Of a stretch of DNA of 64,000 nucleotides, positions 26,569-36,727 are shown piece by piece. Origin of the DNA: Streptomyces chryseus (GTDB lineage: Bacteria; Actinomycetota; Actinomycetes; Streptomycetales; Streptomycetaceae). The DNA lies in contig NZ_BMVO01000012.1 of assembly GCF_014650755.1 (NCBI RefSeq), forward strand, positions 1-64,000. The letters are read 5' to 3'. Positions within the stretch are counted from its first letter, which is position 1; each line of letters begins with the position of its first letter. The notes below the pieces were generated by a model. The model saw only the letters and a list, made by a program, of their open reading frames with translations. It was not told the DNA's origin and did no database searches. The position numbers and the translations under genes were made by a program.

Positions 26569-28092
26569 ATGCAGCGCACACGGCTCAGACTTCGCTCTGC
26601 GGTCGCGGCCGCCGCCGCACTGGCGGCGGCCATGGGGGGCGGCCTGGTGGCGACGGCCCCCGCCACCGCCGCCGACAGGGCCGCGTCGGCTTCCGCACCG
26701 CTTCCGGCCGAACTGGAGGCCGTACGGGCCGCCGAGGCCGTGAAGCTGTACGGCAGTCCGGCCGAGCGGCCGATGGACCAGCGCAAGACCGGGCTCATCT
26801 CGCTCGGCGACAGCGAGATCTCCGGTGAGGGAGTCGGCACGTACGAACCCGGCACCAACGGGCCCGACAACTGGTGCCACCGCTCGCCGGACGCCGCGAT
26901 CCACCGCACCGGCATCCCGGCCGACGTCACGTACAACGTCTCCTGCTCGGGCGCGTACACCGGAAACATCCGGATCGGCGGGAGCAAGCAGTACGCCGAC
27001 GAGCTGGTCCAGAGCGACAACCTGGCCGTGAAGGCCCGCAACACCCGCATCAAGATGGTGCTGCTGGTCGCCGGCGCGAACGACGACCTCCAGTTCGGGC
27101 CGGTGATGACCGACTGCGTCACGCGCTGGCTGACGTTCCAGGGTGCCTGCGCGCCCAAGTACGCGCCCGGCTGGCAGGCCCGCGTCGACGCGCTCGTGCC
27201 CAAGGTCGAGCAGACGGTCCGCGACCTGCGGACGGTCATGCGCGACGCCGGGTACGCCGACGGCGACTACAAGATGGTCGTGATGGGCTACCCGAGCCCC
27301 ATCGGCCCCGACGTCTACGACAACCCGAACTTCCCCGGCAAGATCCCGGGCGGCTGCGCGGGGTACGACTCCGACGCGGCCTGGGGCCGCGACACCGCGG
27401 TCTCCACGTTCGAACGCGGGATGCGCAGGGCGGCGGCGAACACGGCCTCCGTCTACCTCGACAACTCCCGCCTCTTCCACGGCCACGAGGTCTGCATGGA
27501 CGACCCCTGGGCGCGCGGCCTCTACATCGACCTCTCCAAGCCCGGCCTGCCGGACTCGAACTCGGTCCGCCAGTCCTTCCACCCGAACATCCGCGGCCAC
27601 GCGGCCTTCGCGTCCTGCCTCACCCAGCTCTACGGCTCCACTGTGCGGGAAGCGAGCTGCGCGGACCCGGCGAGCACCGGAAAGCCGGTGCTCTTCGCCG
27701 GGGCGTGGGACGACGCGTACAAGCCGCTGAGGAACGAGGGGACGGGGACCTGCGCCGACGTGCCCGGGGCGGCGACCCGCAACGGCACGGCGGTCGGCGG
27801 CTGGGACTGCCACGGCGGCCGCAACCAGGGCTGGTGGTACGACACCGCGCAGAAGTCGGTCCGTACGGAACTGACCCACGACCGGTGCCTGGACGTGCCC
27901 GGCGCCAAGTACCAGGCAGGCGCGGGCCTGGTCCTGTGGAACTGCTCGGGCGCGGCGAACCAGCAGTTCGTGCGTGACGGGTCCACGATCCGCCCGGCGG
28001 CCTCCACGGGCCTGTGCGTGACGCTCGCGGCGGCCAAGGACCCGCTGCGGCTCCAGCCCTGCACGGGAGCGGCGAACCAGCGGTTCGCCTGA
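26569..28092 (+). CDS. secreted SGNH hydrolase with ricin-type lectin domain
   Basis: A 507-residue exported esterase/lipase. A signal peptide covers ~1-35 (ending ATAAD). The SGNH/GDSL hydrolase (~70-365) shows GLISLGDSEISGEG (block I Ser), VAGANDD (block III Asn) and QSFHPNIRGHAAF (block V Asp/His region, here SFHPN). Several cysteines suggest disulfides. Residues ~380-507 form a beta-trefoil ricin B-like domain with repeats GTCADVPGAATRNGTAVGGWDCHGG and RCLDVPGAKYQAGAGLVLWNC, likely binding polysaccharide. It lies between the two fumarase genes but is unrelated to them. Confidence 0.92.
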   Translation: MQRTRLRLRSAVAAAAALAAAMGGGLVATAPATAADRAASASAPLPAELEAVRAAEAVKLYGSPAERPMDQRKTGLISLGDSEISGEGVGTYEPGTNGPDNWCHRSPDAAIHRTGIPADVTYNVSCSGAYTGNIRIGGSKQYADELVQSDNLAVKARNTRIKMVLLVAGANDDLQFGPVMTDCVTRWLTFQGACAPKYAPGWQARVDALVPKVEQTVRDLRTVMRDAGYADGDYKMVVMGYPSPIGPDVYDNPNFPGKIPGGCAGYDSDAAWGRDTAVSTFERGMRRAAANTASVYLDNSRLFHGHEVCMDDPWARGLYIDLSKPGLPDSNSVRQSFHPNIRGHAAFASCLTQLYGSTVREASCADPASTGKPVLFAGAWDDAYKPLRNEGTGTCADVPGAATRNGTAVGGWDCHGGRNQGWWYDTAQKSVRTELTHDRCLDVPGAKYQAGAGLVLWNCSGAANQQFVRDGSTIRPAASTGLCVTLAAAKDPLRLQPCTGAANQRFA

Positions 28093-28098
28093 AACCGG

Positions 28099-28145
28099 AC
28101 GGCGCCTGTCCCCGTACGCGCGCCGCGCACGGGGACAGGCGCCGT
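28099..28145. terminator. 17-bp bidirectional hairpin
   Basis: A perfect 17-bp stem (28099-28115 with 28129-28145) between the convergent SGNH hydrolase and class I fumarase genes. Confidence 0.9.
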
Positions 28146-28156
28146 CGTGCCGCGGC

Positions 28157-29824
<1,668 letters not shown>

Positions 29825-29951
29825 TTCGGCCATTCCTCAACTCGGCAGACGGCAACTGGCCTCCATTGGCGCAGCCCGTCCACCAGCGTAAGACTCCCGC
29901 CGGGCGCCGGGTCTGTGAGGTAAGGCTCAGTTGGCGCACGCGCGCACTAGT

Positions 29952-29977
29952 CGCGATCTATCGCGTTTGGGTACGCT
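29952..29977 (+). promoter_or_regulatory. CGCGAT-N2-ATCGCG inverted repeat and -10 box of the DUF1707 gene
   Basis: CGCGAT (29952-29957) and ATCGCG (29960-29965) form a near-palindrome; TACGCT (29972-29977) is a -10 box six bases before the GTG at 29984. The repeat covers the -35 to -10 spacer, so a bound protein would repress or modulate a leaderless transcript. Confidence 0.55.
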
Positions 29978-29983
29978 GGGGCG

Positions 29984-30664
29984 GTGGACCTCGAGAAGCA
30001 CGCCCAGCAGCAGCCGCCCGCCCCGCCGTTGCCGGCCGAGCCGGCCCTCCGCGCGTCCGACGCGGACCGCGACCGGATCGCGGACATCCTGCGCGACGCC
30101 GTGGCCGAGGGCAGGCTGACCGCCGAGGAGCACGCCGAGCGCGTCGAATCGGTCTACCGCGCCAAGACCGTGGCCGAACTGGAGCCGCTGGTCCAGGACC
30201 TGCCCGCGCCCGGCGGCGGCGCCCGGCCCGCGCCGGCCCCGGCGGCGTACGACCCGGTCGATCCCTCGGCGCCGGCCGCGGCGGAGAACCTGGTCGCCGT
30301 CTTCAGCAGCTCGACGCGCAAGGGGCGCTGGCGGATCGGCCGCAGGACGAACGCCTTCGCGCTCTTCGGCAGCGTCGAGATCGACCTGACGGAGGCGCTT
30401 TTCGGCCAGCGGCTCACCGTGATCAACGCGACCTCGCTGTTCGGCAACGTCGAGGTGCGCGTCCCCGAGAACATCACGCTGCGCGGCGGCGGTACGGGGA
30501 TCTTCGGCAACTTCGAGGTCGACACCCTCGAAGCGCACGACCCGGAGGCTCCGGTCGTGGTCATCAACGGCTACTCGGTGTTCGGCAACATCGAGGCCAA
30601 GCCCAAGCGCGGGAAGCGCGTCGCGGACCTCCACGGTCGCGTGCGCAAACACCTCGGGCACTGA
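29984..30664 (+). CDS. DUF1707 and cell-wall-active-antibiotic-response-like protein
   Basis: A 226-residue protein with an N-terminal DUF1707 domain (LRASDADRDRIADILRDAVAEGRLTAEEHAERVESVYRAKTVAEL), a Pro/Ala linker, and a C-terminal beta-helix-like domain with repeats VEIDLTEALF, TSLFGNVEVRVPENI, GIFGNFEVDTLE and YSVFGNIEAK, similar to the C-terminus of LiaF/VraT-like proteins. DUF1707 proteins in actinomycetes are small membrane- or envelope-stress-linked proteins of unclear function. It has no membrane helix. It precedes the WhiB-like gene by ~90 bases. The transcript seems leaderless. Confidence 0.88.
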   Translation: MDLEKHAQQQPPAPPLPAEPALRASDADRDRIADILRDAVAEGRLTAEEHAERVESVYRAKTVAELEPLVQDLPAPGGGARPAPAPAAYDPVDPSAPAAAENLVAVFSSSTRKGRWRIGRRTNAFALFGSVEIDLTEALFGQRLTVINATSLFGNVEVRVPENITLRGGGTGIFGNFEVDTLEAHDPEAPVVVINGYSVFGNIEAKPKRGKRVADLHGRVRKHLGH

Positions 30665-30755
30665 CGCGTTCGAAACCCTGTGCATAGGCGCGCGCACAGC
30701 GGGTAGGGACTGCTGCATCGCTGCTCGCTCCCGAAGCCGTCGTCAGGAGTAGACC

Positions 30756-31124
30756 GTGCTGCATCCGCCGCATCAGTCCCTGCAGGTCGCCGCCGTTCCG
30801 TCGCAGCGCGCGCCGGCCCGGGAACAGGCCGGCCCCTGGCACTCGGAGGCGGTGTGCCGCCGCGACGAAGCCGGGCTCTTCTTCGCACCGTCGAAGGAGC
30901 CGACGGCCGCGCGGCTGGCCCGGGAGGAAGCCGCGAAGCGGGTGTGCGCGAGGTGCCCGGTCATGGTCGAGTGCCGGGAGCACGCCCTGCTCCAGCCCGA
31001 GCCGTACGGCGTCTGGGGCGGCCTGACCGCCGCCGAACGGCGGGTGGTGCTGGCACGGCGCAGGCGGCGCGAGATGGAACTGAAGGCATCCTCGCCCGGC
31101 GGCCGGATCGCCGCCGCCGGCTGA
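30756..31124 (+). CDS. wblI: WhiB-like [4Fe-4S] regulator (probable WblI)
   Basis: A 122-residue WhiB-family iron-sulfur protein. Cluster ligands are Cys34 (EAVCRRDE), Cys64, Cys67 and Cys73 (RVCARCPVMVEC), and the GVWGG turn at 85-89 is followed by a basic tail (RRVVLARRRRREMELK) that contacts DNA. WhiB proteins act with the principal sigma factor and respond to NO, O2 or redox state. The position between DUF1707 and glpX matches S. coelicolor wblI (SCO5046, from memory), so I use that name with moderate confidence. The GTG start follows CAGGAGTAGACC. Confidence 0.92.
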   Translation: MLHPPHQSLQVAAVPSQRAPAREQAGPWHSEAVCRRDEAGLFFAPSKEPTAARLAREEAAKRVCARCPVMVECREHALLQPEPYGVWGGLTAAERRVVLARRRRREMELKASSPGGRIAAAG

Positions 31125-31151
31125 CGCGAGCGAGACAGGAAGCGAGAAAGA

Positions 31152-31189
31152 AAAGGGGCGCCCCCGCCGCACGGCCGGGCCGCCCCTTT
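31152..31189. terminator. bidirectional terminator between wblI and glpX
   Basis: AAAGGGGCG (31152-31160) pairs with CGCCCCTTT (31181-31189); A and T tracts on both outer sides make it work in both directions. Confidence 0.8.
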
Positions 31190-31210
31190 CTCGTTCCGCT
31201 ACGGTCCCGC

Positions 31211-32242
31211 CTACTTCGCGCGGTCGAAGTCGATGGCGCTGTAGGCGCGCAGCTTCGACAGGCGGTGGGTCGAGTCGATCTGGCGGATCGTGCCCGACTT
31301 GGAGCGCATCACCAGGGACTGCGTGGTGGCGGTCTCGGAGCGGTAGCGGACGCCGCGCAGCAGCTCGCCGTCCGTGATGCCGGTGGCGACGAAGAACACG
31401 TTGTCGCCGCTGACCAGGTCGTTCGTGTGCAGTACGCGGTCCAGGTCGTGGCCCGCGTCGAGCGCCTTCTGACGCTCGGCCTCGTCCTTGGGCCACAGCT
31501 TGCCCTGGATCGTGCCGCCGAGGCACTTGATGGCGCAGGCCGAGATGATGCCCTCGGGGGTGCCGCCGATGCCCATGAGCAGGTCGACGCCGGTGCCCTC
31601 GCGCACGGCCATGACCGACCCCGCGACGTCGCCGTCCGAGATGAACTTGATGCGCGCGCCCGTCTCGCGGATCTCCTTGACGATGCCCTCGTGGCGGGGG
31701 CGGTCGAGGATCATCACGGTGACGTCCTCGGGCGCCGAGTGCTTGGCCTTGGCGACCCGGCGGATGTTGACGGAGACGGGGGCGTTGATGTCGACGAAGT
31801 CGGCGGCCTCCGGGCCCGTGACGAGCTTCTCCATGTAGAAGACCGCGGACGGGTCGAACATGGTGCCGCGGTCGGCGGCGGCCAGCACGGCGATGGCGTT
31901 GGGCATGCCCTTGGCGTTGAGGGTGGTGCCGTCGATCGGGTCGACGGCGATGTCGACCTCGGCCCCGGTGCCGTCGCCCACGCGCTCCCCGTTGAAGAGC
32001 ATCGGGGCTTCGTCCTTCTCGCCCTCACCGATGACGACGATGCCGTTCATCGATACGGTCGAGACGAGCGTCCGCATGGCCTTCACCGCTGCGCCGTCCG
32101 CGCCGATCTTGTCACCGCGGCCGACCCACCGCCCGGCGGCCATGGCGGCGGCCTCGGTGACCCGGACGAGCTCCAGGGCCAGGTTGCGGTCGGGGGCCTC
32201 GGGCGAGACCTCGAGCTGAGACGGAAGATGGTGCTCGGTCAT
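31211..32242 (-). CDS. glpX: class II fructose-1,6-bisphosphatase
   Basis: GlpX-type FBPase, the gluconeogenic step from fructose-1,6-bisphosphate to fructose-6-phosphate. The 343-residue product has IGEGEKDEAPML and the metal/substrate motif VDPIDGTTLNAKG, then DRPRHEGIVKEIRETGARIKFISDGDVAG and GIGGTPEGIISACAIKCLGG, all typical of the family. Most actinomycetes use only this class. It is divergent from the DUF4245 gene. Confidence 0.96.
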   Translation of the reverse strand: MTEHHLPSQLEVSPEAPDRNLALELVRVTEAAAMAAGRWVGRGDKIGADGAAVKAMRTLVSTVSMNGIVVIGEGEKDEAPMLFNGERVGDGTGAEVDIAVDPIDGTTLNAKGMPNAIAVLAAADRGTMFDPSAVFYMEKLVTGPEAADFVDINAPVSVNIRRVAKAKHSAPEDVTVMILDRPRHEGIVKEIRETGARIKFISDGDVAGSVMAVREGTGVDLLMGIGGTPEGIISACAIKCLGGTIQGKLWPKDEAERQKALDAGHDLDRVLHTNDLVSGDNVFFVATGITDGELLRGVRYRSETATTQSLVMRSKSGTIRQIDSTHRLSKLRAYSAIDFDRAK

Positions 32243-32403
32243 CGGAGCGCACCTTTCTGTACGGCGACGGCCGGAGTGGAGAGGGTGGTGCCGACTCTAT
32301 CGGTACGTCGACAAAATGAGCAGAGGGGGGCACGTATGAGCGGCATATCGGGACGAGATGCCCCTCGCGCGGGGCGTCGACCGGCATGGGGGACCATGGG
32401 GGC

Positions 32404-32928
32404 GTGGCAGGTATGAAAGGCAAGCAGACGGTCCGGGACATGGTGCTGTCGATGGCGGCGATCGGCGTCGTCGTCGCCGGTGTGTACACCCTCGTCCCGC
32501 ACGACGACTCGGCGGACCCGGTGAAGCCGGTCGACTACCGGGTCGAGCTCATCACGGCCCGGCGCGCGGCGCCGTACCCGGTGGCCGCCCCGGTGGGGCT
32601 CCCCGAGACGTGGAAGCCGACGTCGGTCTCGTACGACCGGCAGGAGTCCGACGCCTGGCACCTCGGGTTCCTCGACCCGGACCGGGAGTACATCGCGGTC
32701 GAGCAGTCGAGCGGGCCGGTGGAGAAGTTCGTCCACGAGGTCAGCCAGAAGGCGACGAAGACCGAGAAGACCCTGCGGGTGGGCGACGAGACCTGGCAGC
32801 GCTGGGAGGGCCCGAAGTACGACGCGCTGGTGCGCGAGGAGAAGGGCGCGACGACCGTGGTCACGGGGACGGCGTCGCAGAAGCGGCTGGCCGAGATGGC
32901 CGGGGCGCTGGAAGCGAAGAAGTCCTGA
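32404..32928 (+). CDS. DUF4245 membrane-anchored protein
   Basis: A ~174-residue DUF4245 protein. One N-terminal membrane helix (MVLSMAAIGVVVAGVYTLV) anchors an extracellular domain with VDYRVELITARRAAPYPV, PETWKPTSVSYDR, WHLGFLDPDREYIAVEQS and a C-terminal TASQKRLAEMAGAL. The function is unknown; the gene is conserved next to glpX in Streptomyces and Mycobacterium. GTG 32404 (VAGMKGKQTVRDM) is chosen; ATG 32386 and ATG 32413 are in frame. Confidence 0.88.
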   Translation: MAGMKGKQTVRDMVLSMAAIGVVVAGVYTLVPHDDSADPVKPVDYRVELITARRAAPYPVAAPVGLPETWKPTSVSYDRQESDAWHLGFLDPDREYIAVEQSSGPVEKFVHEVSQKATKTEKTLRVGDETWQRWEGPKYDALVREEKGATTVVTGTASQKRLAEMAGALEAKKS

Positions 32929-32952
32929 TCGACGCTTGTGCGACATCGGCGC

Positions 32953-33011
32953 TCGTACGTACGACGAAGCCGCCGCACCCCGAGGGTGCGGCGGCTTCGT
33001 CGTACGTACGA
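32953..33011. terminator. 28-bp perfect hairpin between convergent genes
   Basis: Bases 32953-32980 pair with 32984-33011 without a mismatch around a CGA loop. The outer part contains CGTACGTACG. It separates DUF4245 from the convergent nitroreductase gene and is the longest perfect stem in the window. Confidence 0.92.
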
Positions 33012-33020
33012 CCGGCTCGA

Positions 33021-33611
33021 TCAGACGGTGGTGATGACGTCGTCGTAGGACAGGCGAGGGGAGCGCGGGAACCACGCGTCGTCGCCCGGCTTGCCGATGT
33101 TGACGATCATCAGCGGGGTGTGGTCGTCGTCCAGGAACTCCTTCTGGACGCCGGCGTGGTCGAAGCCGGTCATCGGGCCCGCGGCCAGGCCGGCGGCGCG
33201 GACGCCGACGATGAAGTACGCGGCCTGCAGGGCGGCGTTGAGGCCGGCGGCGGACTCACGGGCCGGACGCGTCGAGAAGAAGATGTCGCGCGCCTGCGGG
33301 AAGTGCGGGAAGAGGTCCGGCAGCTCGTGGTGGAACTCGTTGTCGGCGGCGAGGATCGCGACCAGCGGGGCGGCGGCGGTCTTCGCCTGGTTGCCCTCGG
33401 CCAGGTGCGGGACGAGGCGCTCGCGGGCCTCGGGGGTGCGGACCAGGACGATGCGCAGCGGCGTCTGGTTGAACGCGGTCGGGCCGAACTTGACCAGGTC
33501 GTAGATCGCCTGGACCTGCTCGTCGGTCACCGGCTCGTCCGTGAACGTGTTCGCGGTGCGGGCCTCGCGGAAGAGGAGGTCCTGGGCGGCGGGGTCAAGT
33601 ACGAGAGACAT
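33021..33611 (-). CDS. RutE/HadB-type nitroreductase (malonic semialdehyde reductase family)
   Basis: A 196-residue FMN-dependent nitroreductase-fold enzyme. The pattern LFREARTANTFTDEPVTDEQVQAIYDLVKFGPTAFNQTPLRIVLVRTPEAR at the N-terminus and FIVGVRAAGLAAGPMTGFD in the middle place it in the RutE/HadB group, which reduces malonic semialdehyde to 3-hydroxypropionate in uracil breakdown. No other rut gene is nearby, so the substrate is uncertain. An inverted repeat 55 bases upstream suggests control by a MarR/HxlR regulator. Confidence 0.9.
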   Translation of the reverse strand: MSLVLDPAAQDLLFREARTANTFTDEPVTDEQVQAIYDLVKFGPTAFNQTPLRIVLVRTPEARERLVPHLAEGNQAKTAAAPLVAILAADNEFHHELPDLFPHFPQARDIFFSTRPARESAAGLNAALQAAYFIVGVRAAGLAAGPMTGFDHAGVQKEFLDDDHTPLMIVNIGKPGDDAWFPRSPRLSYDDVITTV

Positions 33612-33665
33612 GCGGTTTGCCTTCCGGGCGGCGGCGGGGGATCAAGCTATGACCTCACCGTAGGC

Positions 33666-33683
33666 GAAAGTAGGTTAACTTTC
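33666..33683. promoter_or_regulatory. GAAAGT-N6-ACTTTC operator before the nitroreductase gene
   Basis: GAAAGT (33666-33671) and ACTTTC (33678-33683) form an inverted repeat around AGGTTA, in the AT-rich promoter of the nitroreductase. It resembles HxlR/MarR-type sites that control nitroreductases; the HxlR protein at 7561 is one possible binder but is 26 kb away. Confidence 0.6.
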
Positions 33684-33762
33684 AACTAAAGCGGGACTAT
33701 GGTGTCTCGCCTCACAGCGACCGAGTGCCCCCGCGTATTCCCGCGCGCCGCCAGAGAGCTCC

Positions 33763-33975
33763 TCAACTCCCCTCGGCGAGCGACGCGTCCAGGCGGGCCC
33801 TGGCCCCGTCGAGCCAGCGCCGGCAGACCTTCGCCAGCTCCTCGCCGCGCTCCCAGAGCGCCAGCGACTCCTCCAGCGTCGTACCGCCCGCTTCCAGCCG
33901 TCGTACGACGTCGATCAGCTCGTCCCGGGCCTGCTCGTACCCGAGCGTCGTCGCTGCTTCGTCCGTTTCTGCCAT
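33763..33975 (-). CDS. xseB: exodeoxyribonuclease VII small subunit
   Basis: A 70-residue helical subunit: TLGYEQARDELIDVVRRLEAGGTTLEESLALWERGEELAKVC matches XseB along its length. Several copies bind each XseA to form exonuclease VII, which degrades single-stranded DNA during repair. ATG 33975 is chosen because AAGGTGG lies six bases before it. It follows xseA by 63 bases on the same strand. Confidence 0.95.
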   Translation of the reverse strand: MAETDEAATTLGYEQARDELIDVVRRLEAGGTTLEESLALWERGEELAKVCRRWLDGARARLDASLAEGS

Positions 33976-34038
33976 GTGATCCACCTTAGGTAGGAGCGGG
34001 AAAAGACTGCGGCCGGGCGACCCCGGCCGGTGGCGGTG

Positions 34039-35247
34039 TCACTCCGCGACGCGCACCGCGAACTCGCCCTCGGCCACCCGCGCCCGCAGCCCGTCACCGG
34101 CCGCGACCTCGTCGGGGGAGCGGACCACCCCGCCGTCCGCCCTCTGGAGCACCGCGTACCCCCGCTCCAAAGTCGCCGCCGGGGACAGAGCCACCACCCG
34201 GGCCCGGGTGTGGGACAGCTCGGAGTCGGCGCGGTCCAGCAGGTGGCCCAGCGTGCGCCGGCTGCGCGCCACCAGGGCGTCGAGCTCCGCCGCGCGGTCG
34301 TCCACCATCCGCTGCGGCCGCTCCATCACCGGCCTGGCGAGCGCGTGCGCCAGCCCCCGCTCCTCGCGGTCCAGCAGCCCCCGCACGGTCCGCAGCGCCC
34401 GGTCGCGCAGCAACTGCACGCGGTCCAGCTCCTCGCCGACGTCCGGCACGACCTTCTTCGCCGCGTCCGTCGGCGTCGACGCCCGCAGGTCCGCCACCAG
34501 ATCGAGCAGCGGCGAGTCCGGCTCGTGCCCGATCGCGGAGACCACCGGCGTACGGCAGCCGGACACCGTCCGTACGAGCTGCTCGTCGGAGAACGGCAGC
34601 AGGTCCTCGACGCTGCCGCCGCCCCGCGCCACGATGATCACGTCGACCTCCGGCAGGTCGTCCAGCTCCTTGACGGCCTGGACGACCTGCGCGACGGCGC
34701 TCACCCCCTGCACCGCCACGTTGCGCACCTCGAAGCGGACGGCCGGCCAGCGCCGGCGCGCGTTCTCCAGGACGTCGCGCTCGGCCGCCGAGGCCCGGCC
34801 CGTGACCAGGCCGATCCGCTGCGGCAGGAACGGCAGCGGCCTCTTGCGGTCGAGCGCGAACAGCCCCTCGCCCGCCAGCGCCTTCTTCAACTGCTCCAGC
34901 CGCGCGAGCAGTTCGCCGATGCCCACGGGCTTCATCTCCGTCGCCCGCAGCGACAGCTGCCCGCGCGGCGCGTACCACTCGGGCTTCGCGTGCACCACGA
35001 CCCGCGCGCCCTCCGCCACCACGTCCGCGATCGGGTCGAAGACCTGCCGGAAGCACGTCACGCCCACCGAGATGTCGTGCGAGGGGTCGCGCAGCGTCAG
35101 GAAGACGACCCCGGCGCCGGGCCTGCGCGAGATCTGCGTGATCTGTCCCTCCACCCACACCGCGCCGAGCCGGTCGATCCACCCGCCGATCAGGCGCGAG
35201 ACCTGACCGACCGGCAGCGGGGCGTCCGCGGACGTATTCAGAGCCAT
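34039..35247 (-). CDS. xseA: exodeoxyribonuclease VII large subunit
   Basis: Catalytic subunit of exonuclease VII (402 residues). N-terminal OB domain: VGQVSRLIGGWIDRLGAVWVEGQITQISRRPGAG. The central nuclease domain has VGLVTGRASAAERDVLENARRRWPAV, VDVIIVARGGGSVEDLLPFSDE, and TPVVSAIGHEPDSPLLDLVADLRASTPTDAA. The C-terminal ~130 residues form the coiled-coil that binds XseB. Gene order xseA-xseB is standard. Confidence 0.96.
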   Translation of the reverse strand: MALNTSADAPLPVGQVSRLIGGWIDRLGAVWVEGQITQISRRPGAGVVFLTLRDPSHDISVGVTCFRQVFDPIADVVAEGARVVVHAKPEWYAPRGQLSLRATEMKPVGIGELLARLEQLKKALAGEGLFALDRKRPLPFLPQRIGLVTGRASAAERDVLENARRRWPAVRFEVRNVAVQGVSAVAQVVQAVKELDDLPEVDVIIVARGGGSVEDLLPFSDEQLVRTVSGCRTPVVSAIGHEPDSPLLDLVADLRASTPTDAAKKVVPDVGEELDRVQLLRDRALRTVRGLLDREERGLAHALARPVMERPQRMVDDRAAELDALVARSRRTLGHLLDRADSELSHTRARVVALSPAATLERGYAVLQRADGGVVRSPDEVAAGDGLRARVAEGEFAVRVAE

Positions 35248-35256
35248 GTACGAAGG

Positions 35257-36631
35257 CTAGCCGTCGGCACTGACACCGTGGCCGGTCCGACGCCCGCGCT
35301 GCACGGCCACCACGACCAGGCCCACCCCCAGCCACGCCGCCCCCACGACCTGCGCCGTCCCGGACGCCTCCACGATCACCGCGACCGCCACCGCAGCGCC
35401 CAGCACCGGCAGCAGCACGTGCCGCCACCACACCGGCAGCCCTTCCATGCGCCGTACGGCGAACCAGCTCACCACCGACGCGTGCAGCAGCACGAACGCC
35501 GTCAGCGCCCCGATGTCGACCACCGACACCAGGTGGTCGAGACCGTCGTCGCGCCGCGACGCCCACACCGCCGCCATCAGCGTCACCACGGCCGCGAGCC
35601 CCAACGCGAGGCGCGGCACCCCCGAAGCGGCGTCGACGTTCGCCAGGACGCGCGGCAGCCGCCGCTCCCTGGTCATCGCGAACAGCAACCGCCCGGCCGC
35701 CGCCTGCCCCGCCAGCGCCGCGAACGCCGCGCCGACCGCCTTGCTCACCGCGACCAGATCGCCCAGCCAGGTCCCGACCGAGGCGTCGACCGCGTCGTAG
35801 AACGCCGTCCCCCGCTTCCCCGGCGCCGCGGCCAGCTCCGCGGCGGTCACCGGCTGGAGCAGCGCCGCCAGATAGGTCTGCGCCACGAAGAGGAATCCGG
35901 CCAGGGCCAGACAGCAGAGCACCGCCCGCGCCACCTTCGCGGAGCCCCCCGTCACCTCCTCCGCGAACGACGCGATCGCGTCGAACCCGAGGTACGACAG
36001 CACCGCCACCGACACCGCGCCCAGCGCCGCCGCGAGCGAGAAGCCGCCCAGGGAGCCGTCCGCGGACAGCGGCGACAGCCAGCCTCGCCGCGCGCCGTCC
36101 TGCGCGAGCACCACGACCGCGGCCACCACGAACACCAGCAGCACCACGATCTCCATGGCCAGCACCGCGAAGCCCACGCGCGCGGCCGCCCGTACGCCGT
36201 ACATGTTCAGCCCGGTCGTCACCACCACCGCGAGCGCCGTCCACACCCACGGGGGAGACGGACGGCACGAGCGCGTGCATCGCGATGCCGGAGAAGAGGT
36301 ACGCGACGGCCGGGATCAGCACGTAGTCCAGCACCGCCATCCACCCGGCGACGAACCCCGGGCCCTATCCGAGCGCCTTGCGGGCGTACGCGAAGACCGA
36401 GCCCGCCTGGGGGACCACCCGGACCATCTGGGCGTAACTGAACGCGGTGAACGCCATGGCGACCGTGGCGACGACGTAGACCAGCGCCACCGCGCCGTGC
36501 GACTTGGCGTCGAGCGTGCCGAAGACGCCGACGGGCGCCATCGGGGCGATGAACAGCAGCCCGTAGACGACGAGATCCCGGAATCCGAGGCTCCGCCGCA
36601 GTCCCGTCGTCTCCGTCAGGGTCTGAGCCAT
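35257..36631 (-). pseudogene. APC-family amino acid permease, broken by a stop and a frameshift
   Basis: Joined frames give a typical 12-helix amino acid/polyamine permease: LRRSLGFRDLVVYGLLFIAPMAPVGVFG at the start, AFSYAQMVRVVPQAGSVFAYARKALG, then GFVAGWMAVLDYVLIPAVAYLFSG, and later SYLGFDAIASFAEEVTGG. Two lesions lie ~110 bases apart. An in-frame TAG (36365-36367) follows ARKALG, where homologues have an ordinary residue. A +1 shift occurs in a run of five Cs near 36250, between ALVPSV and WVWTALAVV; one C fewer would restore the frame. Both changes would be needed to restore it, so decay is likelier than a single sequencing error. The gene lies between xseA and ispH. Confidence 0.85.
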
Positions 36632-36692
36632 CGCGCCTCCGCACGTCGGGATACGTAGGGCCAGGCGATCAGTCTTGATCACGGAGGCGACC

Positions 36693-36720
36693 TTTGGCGT
36701 CCGTGGCGCGGCCTTACGAT
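36693..36720 (+). promoter_or_regulatory. leaderless promoter of ispH
   Basis: TACGAT (36715-36720) ends seven bases before ATG 36728, and TTTGGC (36693-36698) is a fair -35 at 16 bases. This favours 36728 over the in-frame ATG at 36719, which overlaps the box. Confidence 0.6.
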
Positions 36721-36727
36721 GGGGAAC

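Noticed and set aside
36365..36367. TAG read-through or recoding in the permease
   Set aside because: No recoding signal is seen and a second, independent frameshift follows, so decay is the simpler reading.
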